Assembly (NCBI GenBank): GCA_026387665.1
Contig: JAPLLG010000008.1
Span: forward strand, 1-64,000
Source of the DNA: Nitrospirota bacterium
GTDB lineage: Bacteria > Nitrospirota > Nitrospiria > Nitrospirales > Nitrospiraceae
Reading direction: 5' to 3'
Length of the DNA: 64,000 nucleotides
Made by a program: the position numbers and the translations under genes. The notes under the pieces were generated by a model. The model was not told where the DNA came from and ran no database searches. It saw only the letters and a program-made list of their open reading frames with translations. Positions 51,384 through 60,182 of this stretch are shown piece after piece. Every line of letters begins with the position of its first letter. Positions within the stretch are counted from its first letter, which is position 1.

Positions 51384-54173
51384 ATGACACGATATTGGTC
51401 CCGACTGAACTTGGCGTCGAAGGTTCTGGCGCTCACGATCCCGCTCGTGCTGGCCGGCATGGGCTCCCTCACCTATTGGCTGGCAGAGGGGATGCGCGAT
51501 GATTTGCAGAACCGCCTCCAGGAGCGGGGCACGATCATTCAGAAGCAGATCGAAGTGACGCGCGGGTACCTCGCCAGCCAGTATGTGGCCAAGATCAAGG
51601 GTTCCGGCCAAGGGATGATCAAGGTGGCGCAAGATCACAGCGCCCCCGATACCGTTCCGCTTCCGGCGACGGCCACGCGGGAAATGTCGGAAGAGCTCAA
51701 CCAACTCGGGTTCTATACGGCGCGCATCATCAGCAAAACGCCGCTGAATCCTGCCAATAGCCCCCAGGGGTCATTTGAAGAAGAAGGCCTCCGCGCGCTG
51801 GCGGCCGGGGCGGCCGAGTCGATCCGCGTCGAGCCGGTCAAGGGCGCCATGATGTTCCGCCGCATGACCCCCGATATCATCAACAGCCAAGCCTGTATCG
51901 GGTGCCATACCGACAAGAAGATGGGCGACATGGTCGGCGCGATCTCGGTGCAAATGCCGATGGAAAAGGCGCTGGCTGCGCTCGACCACAAGACCAACGT
52001 GCTCTATGCCGTCGGGGCGCTGGGCGCCGCCTTCCTGGCCGCGATCGTATTTCTGCTCCTGCGCAGCCTGGTCATTCTCCCGTTGAAACATCTCGGCGAG
52101 GCCGTGGAGAAGATCGCCCAGGGTCATTATGGGACCCGCGCTTCGGCGACGAATCATGACGAAATGGGGCAGTTGTCCCAGGCCTTCAATGCGATGGGGG
52201 AGAAGCTCCAGTCGTCATCTGCCAAGCAGCAGGAGATGGTGGGGGCGCTCGACGCCGCGAATGCCGCGGTCACGATGATCGATCGCGATTGCAAGATCAC
52301 CTATGTGAACCAGGGCGCGAAAAAACAGTTCAAGCTATTAGAGCCACAACTCCGGACCCTCTTTCCTGGCTTCGATACCGACAAGCTGGTGGGGACCTGC
52401 ATCGATAGCTTCCACAAGGACCCGCAACGGATTCGTCGGCTGCTGGACGATCCGCGGAACCTGCCGCATAAGGCCAACATTCAGGCTGGCCCGCTGACCC
52501 TTGCGCTCTCGGTCAGCGCCATCAATGACCTGGAGGGCAAGTACATCGGCAACACGCTTGAGTGGCAGAACGTGACCGAGACCCGCAAGCTGGAAGTGGA
52601 GATGGCGCGGTTGCGGTCGGCCCTCGACAGCGCCACGGCCAACATGCTCGTCTGCGACCGGAACTACCAGATCGTGTACCTCAACAAATCCTCGCAGACG
52701 AACCTGCAAAAGATGGAACGCGAAGTGCAGAAGGCTATTCCCGGCTTCCGCGTCGACAAGGTGCTCGGCTCGAGCATCGACATGTACCACAAGAATCCGT
52801 CGCAGCAGCGGCAATTGCTGGACGATCCGAAGAACCTCCCGCGTACGGCGGAGATCAAGATTGGGCCGCTCACGTTGGACCTGGCGGCCTCGGCCATCAT
52901 GAACGACAAGGGCGAGTATCTTGGTAACGTGGTCGAATGGAGGGATGTCAGCGCCGATAAGAAGGCCCAGATCGCCGTGGATCGCTTGATCGTGGCGGCC
53001 TCTTCCGGCCAGTTGGGCGAACGGATCAACGCGGAGGAGTTCGAGGGCTTCTTCAAGAACCTCTCGCAGGGCGTCAATACGATGTTGGACGCCGTCGTGA
53101 CCCCGCTGCATGAGGCGCAAACGGTGTTGACAGCCCTTGCGCAGGGGGATCTCCGGACCCAGATGACCGGTGCTTACGAAGGCGAGTTCGAGCAGATGAA
53201 GGTCAGCCTGAATAGGGCCATCACGAATTTGACGGCCACTCTCGCGACCGTGCGGACTGCCGCCGAGAGCGTGAGTACCGGCTCGGAGGAGATTACCAAG
53301 GGCAACGAGGATCTCTCGCAACGGACCAGCGAGCAGGCCTCCGCGCTGGAAGAGACCTCCTCGGCGATGGAGCAGATGACCTCCGCGGTGAAGCAGAGCG
53401 CCGACAATGCCAAGCAGGCGAACCAGTTGGCTATTGCGGCTCGCAACGTGGCCGAACAGGGCGGTGCGGTCACGACCAAAGCGATCGACGCGATGGGCGA
53501 GATCAACAAGAGCAGCAAGAAGATCGGCGACATCATTACGGTGATCGACGAGATCGCGTTCCAGACGAATCTTCTGGCCTTGAATGCCGCGGTGGAAGCG
53601 GCCAGAGCCGGGGAACATGGACGGGGCTTTGCCGTCGTGGCCGCCGAAGTCCGCAACCTGGCGCAGCGGTCTGCGACCGCGGCCAAGGAGATCAAGGGCT
53701 TGATCAACGAGTCTATCCAGCGGGTGACGGACGGCAGCGAATTGGTCGATCAGTCCGGCAAGACGCTGGCGGAGATCGTGGGCTCGGTGAAACGGGTGAC
53801 CGACATCATCGCCGAGATCACGGCGTCGGCGCAGGAGCAGGCCAGCGGGATTGATCAGGTGAACAAGGCGATCGTGCAGATGGACGAGACGACGCAGCAG
53901 AACGCGGCGCTCGTGGAAGAGGCGACCAGCGCCAGCCAGTCCATGAAGGAGCAGGCCAAGGAGCTGATGCACCAGGTCGCGTCCTTCAAGCTCGCGCAGA
54001 CTGGACCGGAGCAGAGCCAGGGGCGGCCCGGCGCCCTTTCGTCCGGGCCGGCGAAGAAACCGATGTTCAAGAAACCGGCGGTTGTCCCTATGTCTGCGCC
54101 GGAACCGGCTTCGATCGCCAGCGGGAACGGCAAGGATCGCCGGCAGAAGGAAAGTGAGTTCGAGGAATTCTAG
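51384..54173 (+). CDS. Heme-binding methyl-accepting chemotaxis protein with tandem PAS-like domains
   Basis: This protein of 929 residues starts at ATG 51384 after AGGGAG. Its layout is TM1 (about 12-33), then a periplasmic domain of the DUF3365/Tll0287 type with a c-type heme motif C171-x2-C174-H175 (SQACIGCHTDKK), then TM2 (about 207-228). HAMP (230-285), two repeated PAS-like modules (about 295-400 and 410-520) and a methyl-accepting signalling domain (about 600-880, with EIAFQTNLLALNAAVEAARAGEHGRGFAVVA) follow. The C-terminal EFEEF resembles a CheR/CheB tether. Redox or oxygen sensing is likely. Confidence 0.88.
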   Translation: MTRYWSRLNLASKVLALTIPLVLAGMGSLTYWLAEGMRDDLQNRLQERGTIIQKQIEVTRGYLASQYVAKIKGSGQGMIKVAQDHSAPDTVPLPATATREMSEELNQLGFYTARIISKTPLNPANSPQGSFEEEGLRALAAGAAESIRVEPVKGAMMFRRMTPDIINSQACIGCHTDKKMGDMVGAISVQMPMEKALAALDHKTNVLYAVGALGAAFLAAIVFLLLRSLVILPLKHLGEAVEKIAQGHYGTRASATNHDEMGQLSQAFNAMGEKLQSSSAKQQEMVGALDAANAAVTMIDRDCKITYVNQGAKKQFKLLEPQLRTLFPGFDTDKLVGTCIDSFHKDPQRIRRLLDDPRNLPHKANIQAGPLTLALSVSAINDLEGKYIGNTLEWQNVTETRKLEVEMARLRSALDSATANMLVCDRNYQIVYLNKSSQTNLQKMEREVQKAIPGFRVDKVLGSSIDMYHKNPSQQRQLLDDPKNLPRTAEIKIGPLTLDLAASAIMNDKGEYLGNVVEWRDVSADKKAQIAVDRLIVAASSGQLGERINAEEFEGFFKNLSQGVNTMLDAVVTPLHEAQTVLTALAQGDLRTQMTGAYEGEFEQMKVSLNRAITNLTATLATVRTAAESVSTGSEEITKGNEDLSQRTSEQASALEETSSAMEQMTSAVKQSADNAKQANQLAIAARNVAEQGGAVTTKAIDAMGEINKSSKKIGDIITVIDEIAFQTNLLALNAAVEAARAGEHGRGFAVVAAEVRNLAQRSATAAKEIKGLINESIQRVTDGSELVDQSGKTLAEIVGSVKRVTDIIAEITASAQEQASGIDQVNKAIVQMDETTQQNAALVEEATSASQSMKEQAKELMHQVASFKLAQTGPEQSQGRPGALSSGPAKKPMFKKPAVVPMSAPEPASIASGNGKDRRQKESEFEEF

Positions 54174-54182
54174 GTCTTCCCT

Positions 54183-54262
54183 CTTGGGGGCGCCGGTTGG
54201 TCGGCGGGGTTGGTTCGTCCCTCCTCTGTTGGCCAATCGCCGTCCCCAAGGGGCTTTTTTAT
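54183..54262 (+). terminator. Terminator after the chemoreceptor
   Basis: CTTGGGGGCG (54183-54192) pairs with CGTCCCCAAG (54241-54250), one G-T pair included, and GGGGCTTTTTT follows. The internal loop is long, but a 4-bp CCCC-AA-GGGG hairpin also precedes the T-run. Confidence 0.55.
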
Positions 54263-54410
54263 TCAGCGCCACAGCGATTGACCCGCCTGTCACGCAGACG
54301 TTCGTGACAGGCGGGTTCATGTTGTTGTGTGGATGCAAAGTCCTGCGGCTCGACCTGTTCATTGGAGAGGCGCCCGCAGTCGGACGCGAAGGAACCGGAC
54401 TGCGTCTTTG

Positions 54411-55028
54411 TTATCGTGGGTTGAGCAGGTTCAGCGCGAGTTGCCGGATCGATATCACGAGGGAGTCGCCGATGGTACAGAGGTCATTCTGCAGGGAAGG
54501 AAGGTCTTTTGCCTGAATCTCGAATGACTGGAGTCCCTCCGGTTGGATTTGAAAGAGAGTGGCGCCGCCGGGGGTATGGGGGCAAATGGACACAGTCCAT
54601 TGATGGACCAGTTTCCCGCGAGATTTCATATCTGTGAAATAGGAGGCGATGAGTTCCGGGTAGACGGTGGAGGCGGAATAAAACCAGACTTGCGGCAGAC
54701 GCGTGAGTCCGCCGATGGGCCGGAGATGCCCTTCGCAGGACCAGCAGGGCGGTACAATCCGCAAGCTGGACAGGGCATAGATCAGGGGCACCATATGCGG
54801 TTCAATCGGGTGCTGGTCCGGCTCAGTGGAAAGAAATCGTGGTGCGTCAGTACAACGGGCAGAACAGCCGCAGCAACAGTTCGTTGAGCGGGCGGAACAT
54901 TTACACGGAGTATCACAGTTTTGGCAGGGACGGCGCTCCCGATCAGTCGGCTGTTGCAGCAGACGAGTCAGATCGTCAGTCCGCGCGCGTTTTGCCAGCT
55001 CCAGTTCAGGGAATGGAAGCAGCTTCAC
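54411..55028 (-). CDS. Cysteine-rich protein of unknown function
   Basis: A GTG start at 55028 with GGAGGG nine bases upstream gives 205 residues; longer upstream frames look non-coding. Residues 35-62 hold a dense cysteine cluster (CQNCDTPCKC, then CCCGC and C), and CWSC follows further on. The C half looks like a folded domain (MVPLIYALSSLRIVPPCWSCEGH; LPQVWFYSASTVYPELIASYF). Zinc or iron-sulfur binding is plausible. It is divergent from a MarR regulator that also has a cysteine cluster, so the pair may be functionally linked. Confidence 0.65.
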   Translation of the reverse strand: MKLLPFPELELAKRARTDDLTRLLQQPTDRERRPCQNCDTPCKCSARSTNCCCGCSARCTDAPRFLSTEPDQHPIEPHMVPLIYALSSLRIVPPCWSCEGHLRPIGGLTRLPQVWFYSASTVYPELIASYFTDMKSRGKLVHQWTVSICPHTPGGATLFQIQPEGLQSFEIQAKDLPSLQNDLCTIGDSLVISIRQLALNLLNPR

Positions 55029-55176
55029 CGTAATACCCTCCAGTCCTAATCTTGTTATCGGCTGTCCTCTTTGAAAACTAAAGCGATTCGCCGCAATGGC
55101 GCGGCCCTGGCCGCTTGACTCGGATAGAGCCCACACCATAGACTCGCGAAATATTGGTATTCCTGGAGGTGTGCTG

Positions 55177-55878
55177 ATGGCCAAATTACGAGTGAATAAT
55201 CGCAAGAAGACCACATCTGTGTTGCCCAGCCGACAGGAGGCTGCCGCCCTGATCGCGCAGTTGGTGTCCGGTCTGGAGAAAGTCGGGCTGGCGATGAAGA
55301 GCCGGACGTGGCGCCGCGAAGGTCGCGCCGGTCTTGGCCCGTTACAGCGGCAGGTCCTCACCCTGCTTCGCTCGAAGCCGGGGCAACGAGCCCGTATCTC
55401 TACCGTGGCGAATGAGTTGGCGGTCAGGCTCCCGACTGCGTCGGAGGTCATCGCCACGCTTGAAGAGAAACAGTTGGTTCGGCGGCGTCGAGACCTGAGC
55501 GATGGACGGGTTGTGCTGGCGCAATTGACGGCCAAAGGAAATCGGTCCTGTGCTCCCTCTCCCGGTGCGCCAGATCGGCTGGGAGCGGCAACGGCGACCC
55601 TCTCGTCGCCGGAGCAAGTGGTGCTCCTCACCTCCCTGGTGAAGGTGATTCACAGCCTCCAAACGCAGGGCGAGATTGCGGTCGCAAGGATGTGCGTGTC
55701 CTGTCAGGACTTCCGCCCCAATCAGCATGCCAATGCCGAGCGCCCGCATCATTGTGACTCGGCGAACGCTTCGTTCGGTAATTGCGCGCTGCGCGTCGAT
55801 TGCAAGGAGTACAGGCAGGCTTCCGTTGCGCAGGCTGATGAGACCTGGGCCAATTTCACCGGTTCCGGTACGGCGTAA
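55177..55878 (+). CDS. MarR-family regulator with C-terminal cysteine cluster
   Basis: This protein of 233 residues starts at ATG 55177 behind GGAGGT. A winged-helix domain covers about 45-120 (LGPLQRQVLTLLRSKPG, ISTVANELAVRLPTASEVIATLEEKQLVRRRRDLSDGR). The C-terminal part has CVSCQDFRPN, HHCD, GNCALRVDC, a cluster of Cys and His residues suited to a metal or iron-sulfur site. It could act as a metal- or redox-responsive repressor of itself and the divergent cysteine-rich gene; that link is inference. Confidence 0.82.
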   Translation: MAKLRVNNRKKTTSVLPSRQEAAALIAQLVSGLEKVGLAMKSRTWRREGRAGLGPLQRQVLTLLRSKPGQRARISTVANELAVRLPTASEVIATLEEKQLVRRRRDLSDGRVVLAQLTAKGNRSCAPSPGAPDRLGAATATLSSPEQVVLLTSLVKVIHSLQTQGEIAVARMCVSCQDFRPNQHANAERPHHCDSANASFGNCALRVDCKEYRQASVAQADETWANFTGSGTA

Positions 55879-56031
55879 AGCGGGTTTTCGATTTGTACAA
55901 GCAGCGAGAGTCGGTGGGTGTGGGATTGTACGAGCGCAGGACTAGATGAGTGAGCGAAGAAGGACGATCCGCGTCAACAGAGACCTGCCTCGCTCGGGGC
56001 AGAGGATGAATGGCTCGGGGGCGAGTCCCAT

Positions 56032-56181
56032 ATGCCGAATCTCAGCCGGGAGCTCCGTCGTCGTGAAACGAGGCAAGCGGGCGTTTCTTCCGGCTGGCTG
56101 GTCTGTGCGATGTTTGTGGCAGGTCTGGCAGCAGGCTGTCTGGTGATGCGTCTTTTCGACCGACGGTCTCAGGCCTCCTAG
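56032..56181 (+). CDS. Small single-TM protein (tentative)
   Basis: A 49-residue frame from ATG 56032 has a basic N-terminus (RELRRRETRQ), one membrane helix (GWLVCAMFVAGLAAGCLV) and a basic end, consistent with a small inner-membrane protein. The ribosome site is poor and no family is known. The hydrophobic profile is the only support. Confidence 0.35.
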   Translation: MPNLSRELRRRETRQAGVSSGWLVCAMFVAGLAAGCLVMRLFDRRSQAS

Positions 56182-56206
56182 CTCCCCCCGTCTTCAGTTC
56201 GACTTT

Positions 56207-56749
56207 TCAATACAAGAGGCGGTCGGCTTCGATCTGCGTAAGGAGATCGTCCAGTGCTGCCTGGACCGCTTCTGCAATGGGGGTTTGATCGGAGGCTGTG
56301 CTCCAGCGGACTTCCTGGCCTGCCGCGTCTTTTTCCACCAGATAGGACTTGATCGGCTGCTTTTTAGAATGGCTGAGGGTTGTTTCCAGGCGCAGCTTGT
56401 ATTGGTAGCGGTCGCCTGCTCGCAGCCTCAGCCAGGCTTTGACGGTCATGGTGAGGTCGCCCGGTTTGTCGCTTGCCGAGGCAAAGGTCTGGCGCGATTG
56501 GATGTAGCCGATCACGGCGGATCGAAGATCCTGCGCCGGCCATTCGAGCAAGGCGATGCCTGGCATACGGTCGGCTCCTTCCACTGCGAGGAAGGGCACG
56601 ACGACTTGCAGTGATCGAGCAATAGGGGCAGTCGAGACGGCCGGAGGCGTTGGGGCCACATGAATCCGGTGGACACAGCCCCAGCTGAGCAAGAGGAGCC
56701 CGCCGAGCAGGAGTCGAAAGGATTGGCGCAGGACCTGTGGGTAGTTCAT
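56207..56749 (-). CDS. Lipoprotein of unknown function
   Basis: This 180-residue protein has a lipoprotein signal (LLLGGLLLLSWGC, Cys at about 25). The mature domain (SLQVVVPFLAVEGADRMPGIALLEWPAQDLRSAVIGYIQSR and DLTMTVKAWLRLRAGDRYQYKLRLETTL) resembles envelope lipoproteins that build oligomeric or efflux-linked structures, but no family is certain. Its ATG overlaps the stop of the upstream TPR lipoprotein, so the two are coupled. Confidence 0.75.
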   Translation of the reverse strand: MNYPQVLRQSFRLLLGGLLLLSWGCVHRIHVAPTPPAVSTAPIARSLQVVVPFLAVEGADRMPGIALLEWPAQDLRSAVIGYIQSRQTFASASDKPGDLTMTVKAWLRLRAGDRYQYKLRLETTLSHSKKQPIKSYLVEKDAAGQEVRWSTASDQTPIAEAVQAALDDLLTQIEADRLLY

Positions 56750-57252
56750 GGGTTTGCCGTTGTCGTAGTGGGTGGATGGCGGCTGTCCAAGTCTTTTAAG
56801 GCGCGCAGGGCCTGTTCGCGATAGGGCCGGTCTGTGGAGTTGGTATAACTGTCGATCAGGCGGCGGTAGGTGGCGCGGGCTTGAGGGTACTGGCGCTTGA
56901 TGGTGTAGTACTGGCCCAGCGCAAGCCAGTTGGTGGCGGCGGTTGCGTTGGCGGTGTTCAGCAAGGCCAGTTCCTGCTCGACCGCCGGCGTGCTTGGCTG
57001 GCCGGTTCGTTTCCTGACTGTGTCCCCCATCTGGAGTGCCATCGCTTCAATTTTTCGGTTGTTCTGGATCGCGGACTCCACTCGGTTCGTTTTCAGATTG
57101 CCATAGAATGAGTCGGCGTGATCTTTAATCAGTTTCGCCCGTTCCTGGTAGGTCTCGCGGGTCTGGTGGGTCTCGTGGGCACAGCTCGCCACGATTAGAC
57201 CGGCCGCAACGAGGAGCACCGATCTGTACGTCGCGAATCGTGGTCTGATCAT
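56746..57252 (-). CDS. TPR-containing lipoprotein
   Basis: ATG 57252, behind AAGGAG, gives 168 residues with a lipobox (GLIVASC, Cys at about 23). The rest is helical, with a TPR-like repeat (NWLALGQYYTIKRQYPQARATYRRLIDSY), and ends in a Thr/Pro tail. Such proteins act as scaffolds for envelope complexes. It is coupled by a 4-bp overlap to the following lipoprotein. Confidence 0.75.
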   Translation of the reverse strand: MIRPRFATYRSVLLVAAGLIVASCAHETHQTRETYQERAKLIKDHADSFYGNLKTNRVESAIQNNRKIEAMALQMGDTVRKRTGQPSTPAVEQELALLNTANATAATNWLALGQYYTIKRQYPQARATYRRLIDSYTNSTDRPYREQALRALKDLDSRHPPTTTTANP

Positions 57253-57425
57253 GAGTCCTGCTCCTTGGGCGCCTGCCAGGCGAGGCGCCAATATTCGTGC
57301 GAGCCTGTATCCTACCGAATTCGAGTAGGAAACGCGACCAGCCGCCTGGGCGCGTCTCGCTTCCTCTAGTGACACATGAGTCTGAAGTATGGTAAGAATT
57401 CAGCTCGTTTTACGCACCGTCTCTC

Positions 57426-57503
57426 GTCCCCATCGTCTAGCCTGGCCTAGGACATTGCCCTTTCAAGGCAGTAACACGGGTTCAAATCCCGTTGGGGACA
57501 CCA
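57426..57503 (+). tRNA. tRNA-Glu (UUC)
   Basis: The full cloverleaf is visible. The acceptor stem GTCCCCA pairs with TGGGGAC, the anticodon stem-loop GCC-CTTTCAA-GGC carries TTC, and the T-arm ACGGG-TTCAAAT-CCCGT is intact. An encoded CCA end completes it. It appears complete and undisturbed. Confidence 0.95.
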
Positions 57504-57620
57504 ATTTCTCCTCGTTTTCTCTCGCTCGTTGACGAGCCATTCCCCTCTTCTCATTTCGTTGAGTTTATCCCGCGAGCTGGCTACACTGGCCGGCGGCGCG
57601 GTCGTGTGTTGAGAATAGTT

Positions 57621-58466
57621 ATGGTGGTGACAATGCGTAGATGGCAGATCATGTGGTGGATGGGGATCGGCCTCATGGCAGGAATTCTCTGTCCCGTGGT
57701 GGGAGAGGCGGTGTCGTCCGAAGCAAGCCGAGGGAAGGATGGTGCCCCGATGGTGCTCGTCCCTGTCGGTCCCTTCACCATGGGCAGCGACGAGGGCCTC
57801 CCGAACGAGCGGCCTGTACATACCGTGACGCTGGATGCCTATTACATCGATCAGTATGAAGTGACCCTTAGCCTCTATCGAAAGTTTTTAGAGTCGGGAA
57901 AACAGGCGTCTCCTCCGACCTGGGACGATGAGGCTGCGACGACGGTAGGGGATCGGCCGGCCGTCGGGATGAGCTGGAGCGCAGCTTCTGCCTATTGCCA
58001 ATGGGCGGGGAAACGGCTGCCGACTGAGGCTGAGTGGGAGAAGGCGGCCAGGGGGACCGATGGACGCCGGTATCCCTGGGGAGAGATGCAGCCGTTCGTC
58101 GATATCGCCAACTACAATCGGGGTATGTGGGTGAGCGAAGCCGTCACGCTGGTTTCCGTCACTAGCGGGCTCGAGGGCATGAGCGTGCGGCATGGGCTCA
58201 AAGGGGGCGGGAAGAGCTCCTTCGGTCTCTCTCACATGGCGGGAAACGCGGCAGAATGGGTGGCAGACTGGTATGGGCGCGACTATTATCAGCAGAGTCC
58301 CGAGAAGAACCCGCCGGGCTCTGCCACTGGCGATAAACGCGTAATCCGAGGCGGGTCCTGGGCGGACTTGCCTGCTGCCTTGCGTGTGACGGCGCGGCTC
58401 TCAGCTGAGCCGGATTTCGAGGATCGGACGATTGGATTTCGTTGTGCGATGAATGGTTCGAAGTGA
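57621..58466 (+). CDS. FGE-sulfatase-fold protein, exported, without catalytic cysteines
   Basis: This protein of about 281 residues has a signal sequence (about 5-30) and a SUMF1/FGE domain: MVLVPVGPFTMGSDEG, DAYYIDQYEVTLSLYRKFL, GMSWSAASAYCQWAGKRLPTEAEWEKAARG, MAGNAAEWVADWYG and RVIRGGSWADLPAALRVTARL to GFRC. The cysteine pair that binds copper in true formylglycine-generating enzymes is absent from the segment after RGGSW. A binding or structural role, as in many bacterial relatives, is more likely than sulfatase maturation. ATG 57633 is an alternative start. Confidence 0.85.
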   Translation: MVVTMRRWQIMWWMGIGLMAGILCPVVGEAVSSEASRGKDGAPMVLVPVGPFTMGSDEGLPNERPVHTVTLDAYYIDQYEVTLSLYRKFLESGKQASPPTWDDEAATTVGDRPAVGMSWSAASAYCQWAGKRLPTEAEWEKAARGTDGRRYPWGEMQPFVDIANYNRGMWVSEAVTLVSVTSGLEGMSVRHGLKGGGKSSFGLSHMAGNAAEWVADWYGRDYYQQSPEKNPPGSATGDKRVIRGGSWADLPAALRVTARLSAEPDFEDRTIGFRCAMNGSK

Positions 58467-58505
58467 GAGACTGCGACCTGCCTGATTTTTCCTGCGATCA
58501 ATTCC

Positions 58506-58958
58506 ATGTCTGAACGATTACTGACGCCCTTCATCATTATTGCGCTGTTCCTGGGGGGCTTGTGGGCTCTCCGCTCCACTGATTCCTCTTCTGTGACGCT
58601 GGCGCCGGATATGGTGCCGCTCGTGACAGGAGACGAACCGATTGAGGCGATCTTTACGAAAGCCGGCTGTGCCGTATGCCACACGGTCCCCGGTATTCCT
58701 GGGGCCGATGGGCGAGTCGGGCCGCCCCTGCTTTTGGGCGCTACGGGGCCTGCGCGATTGACCGATCCGTCGTATCGGGGGCATGCAGAGACGGTGCATC
58801 AGTATGTAATGGAGTCGGTCCTTGAGCCGGGGCTATTCGTGGTGCCTGGCTATCCGGCTGGCACGATGCCGACCTGGTATGGCGCGAAGCTCAGTGCCCT
58901 CGCACTGGAGAAGATTGCGGCCTATCTTGAGCGGCAAGGGGCGCCAGCCGATCGGTAA
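58506..58958 (+). CDS. Membrane-anchored monoheme cytochrome c
   Basis: This 150-residue protein has an N-terminal membrane helix (about 5-22) and a heme motif CAVCH at about 55-59, followed by VPGIPGADGRVGPPL. A probable axial Met lies in AGTMPTWYGAKLS near residue 120. It matches small class I cytochromes c that serve respiratory complexes. It is 39 bp after the FGE-fold gene on the same strand, so the two may be co-transcribed. Confidence 0.85.
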   Translation: MSERLLTPFIIIALFLGGLWALRSTDSSSVTLAPDMVPLVTGDEPIEAIFTKAGCAVCHTVPGIPGADGRVGPPLLLGATGPARLTDPSYRGHAETVHQYVMESVLEPGLFVVPGYPAGTMPTWYGAKLSALALEKIAAYLERQGAPADR

Positions 58959-58971
58959 GCGATGATTCTTG

Positions 58972-60147
58972 TTAGACTTTGCGGAGAGGCGCGACGTTTC
59001 CCGGGGCTCCCCCCTGGATTTTAAAGGCGCTGTTCGTGGGATCGCCGGATTTTTTGTCGAGCAGCGCGTTGACCGCATCATCCCCTTTGAGACCTTCCAG
59101 CTTGATCTTGAGCCTGAGATTGTTGGCGCTATCGGCGTTGATCAAGGCCTGCTCCAGCGTGATCCGCTCGTCCTTATAGAGTTGGAACAGGACGTAGTCG
59201 AACGTCTGACATCCTTCGTCCACTCCTTGCTCCATCGCTTCCTTGAGCGAATCGACCTCGGCTTTTTTGATCAAATCCTTGATGCGGGGTGTGTCGAGCA
59301 TGATCTCCAGCGCCGGGGCCCGCTTCCCATCCATAGACGGCACGAGCCGCTGCGAGATGATGGCGCGGAGATTGAGCGACAACTGAAGATAGATTTGTGC
59401 ATGCCGCTCCACCGGGAAAAAGTTCATGATGCGTTCGATGGCCTGATTCGCGTTGTTCGAATGGAGCGTACCGATGCAGAGGTGTCCGGTTTCTGCAAAA
59501 GTGATCGCAGCTTCCATCGTTTCCGTGTCCCGGATTTCACCGATCAGGATCACATCCGGCGCCTGCCGCAGCGTATTTCTGAGGGCACTTTGAAAGGAGA
59601 GGGTGTCGAAGCCCACTTCTCGCTGTGTGATGATGGAGCGCTTATGGCTGTGGACGAACTCGATCGGATCTTCCACGGTCACGATATGGCCTGGATGGGT
59701 GGCATTGCGGTGGTCGATCATGGCGGCGAGGGTGGTGGATTTTCCTGAGCCGGTGGATCCGGCCACGAGCACCAACCCGCGCTTCGTCATCGCGATGTCT
59801 TTCACGATTTGAGGCAGGCCCAGTTGGTCGGCGGTCTGGATTTCGGCTTTGATGTGCCGGAAAACCAGGCCGACGTTCCCTCGCTGCCGGAAAATATTGA
59901 CGCGGAACCGGCCCAGCTCTTTGTAGTAGAGGGCCAGGTTCATTTCCATCTTTTCCTCGAACTCCTGGCGCTGCTGGCCGCGCATCAGCGCCAGGGCGAG
60001 GGCTTCGAGTTGTTCGTTGGTGAACGGCGGCGCGTCGGTGAGCTGCGTCGCGCCGTGGACACGATAGGCGGGAGGCGACTCGACTGTCAGGTAGAGGTCT
60101 GACGCTTCCTGGTCCACCATGACTTTCAAAAGACTGCGAACGTCCAT
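58972..60147 (-). CDS. pilU: Type IV pilus retraction ATPase PilU
   Basis: This ATPase of 391 residues has the PilT-family blocks ASDLYLTVESPPAYRVHG, Walker A AGSTGSGKSTT, VEDPIEFVH, QREVGFDTLSFQSALRNTLRQAPDVILIGEIRD and AETGHLCIGTLHSNNA. The C-terminal extension of about 40 residues beyond PilT, and its position after pilT, fit PilU, the accessory retraction motor of type IV pili. ATG 60147 is preferred over GTG 60153. Confidence 0.88.
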   Translation of the reverse strand: MDVRSLLKVMVDQEASDLYLTVESPPAYRVHGATQLTDAPPFTNEQLEALALALMRGQQRQEFEEKMEMNLALYYKELGRFRVNIFRQRGNVGLVFRHIKAEIQTADQLGLPQIVKDIAMTKRGLVLVAGSTGSGKSTTLAAMIDHRNATHPGHIVTVEDPIEFVHSHKRSIITQREVGFDTLSFQSALRNTLRQAPDVILIGEIRDTETMEAAITFAETGHLCIGTLHSNNANQAIERIMNFFPVERHAQIYLQLSLNLRAIISQRLVPSMDGKRAPALEIMLDTPRIKDLIKKAEVDSLKEAMEQGVDEGCQTFDYVLFQLYKDERITLEQALINADSANNLRLKIKLEGLKGDDAVNALLDKKSGDPTNSAFKIQGGAPGNVAPLRKV

Positions 60148-60182
60148 TTCCACCGGCCACCCCCGTTTGCTTGCGTGATTAC

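Noticed and set aside
54542-54887. Plus-strand frame antisense to the cysteine-rich gene
   Set aside because: No family resemblance, and the opposite strand carries the more protein-like sequence with a proper ribosome site.
54411-55631. A 406-codon version of the cysteine-rich minus-strand gene
   Set aside because: The first 200 codons are antisense to the MarR gene and lack coding character; a GTG with a strong ribosome site at 55028 is the better start.
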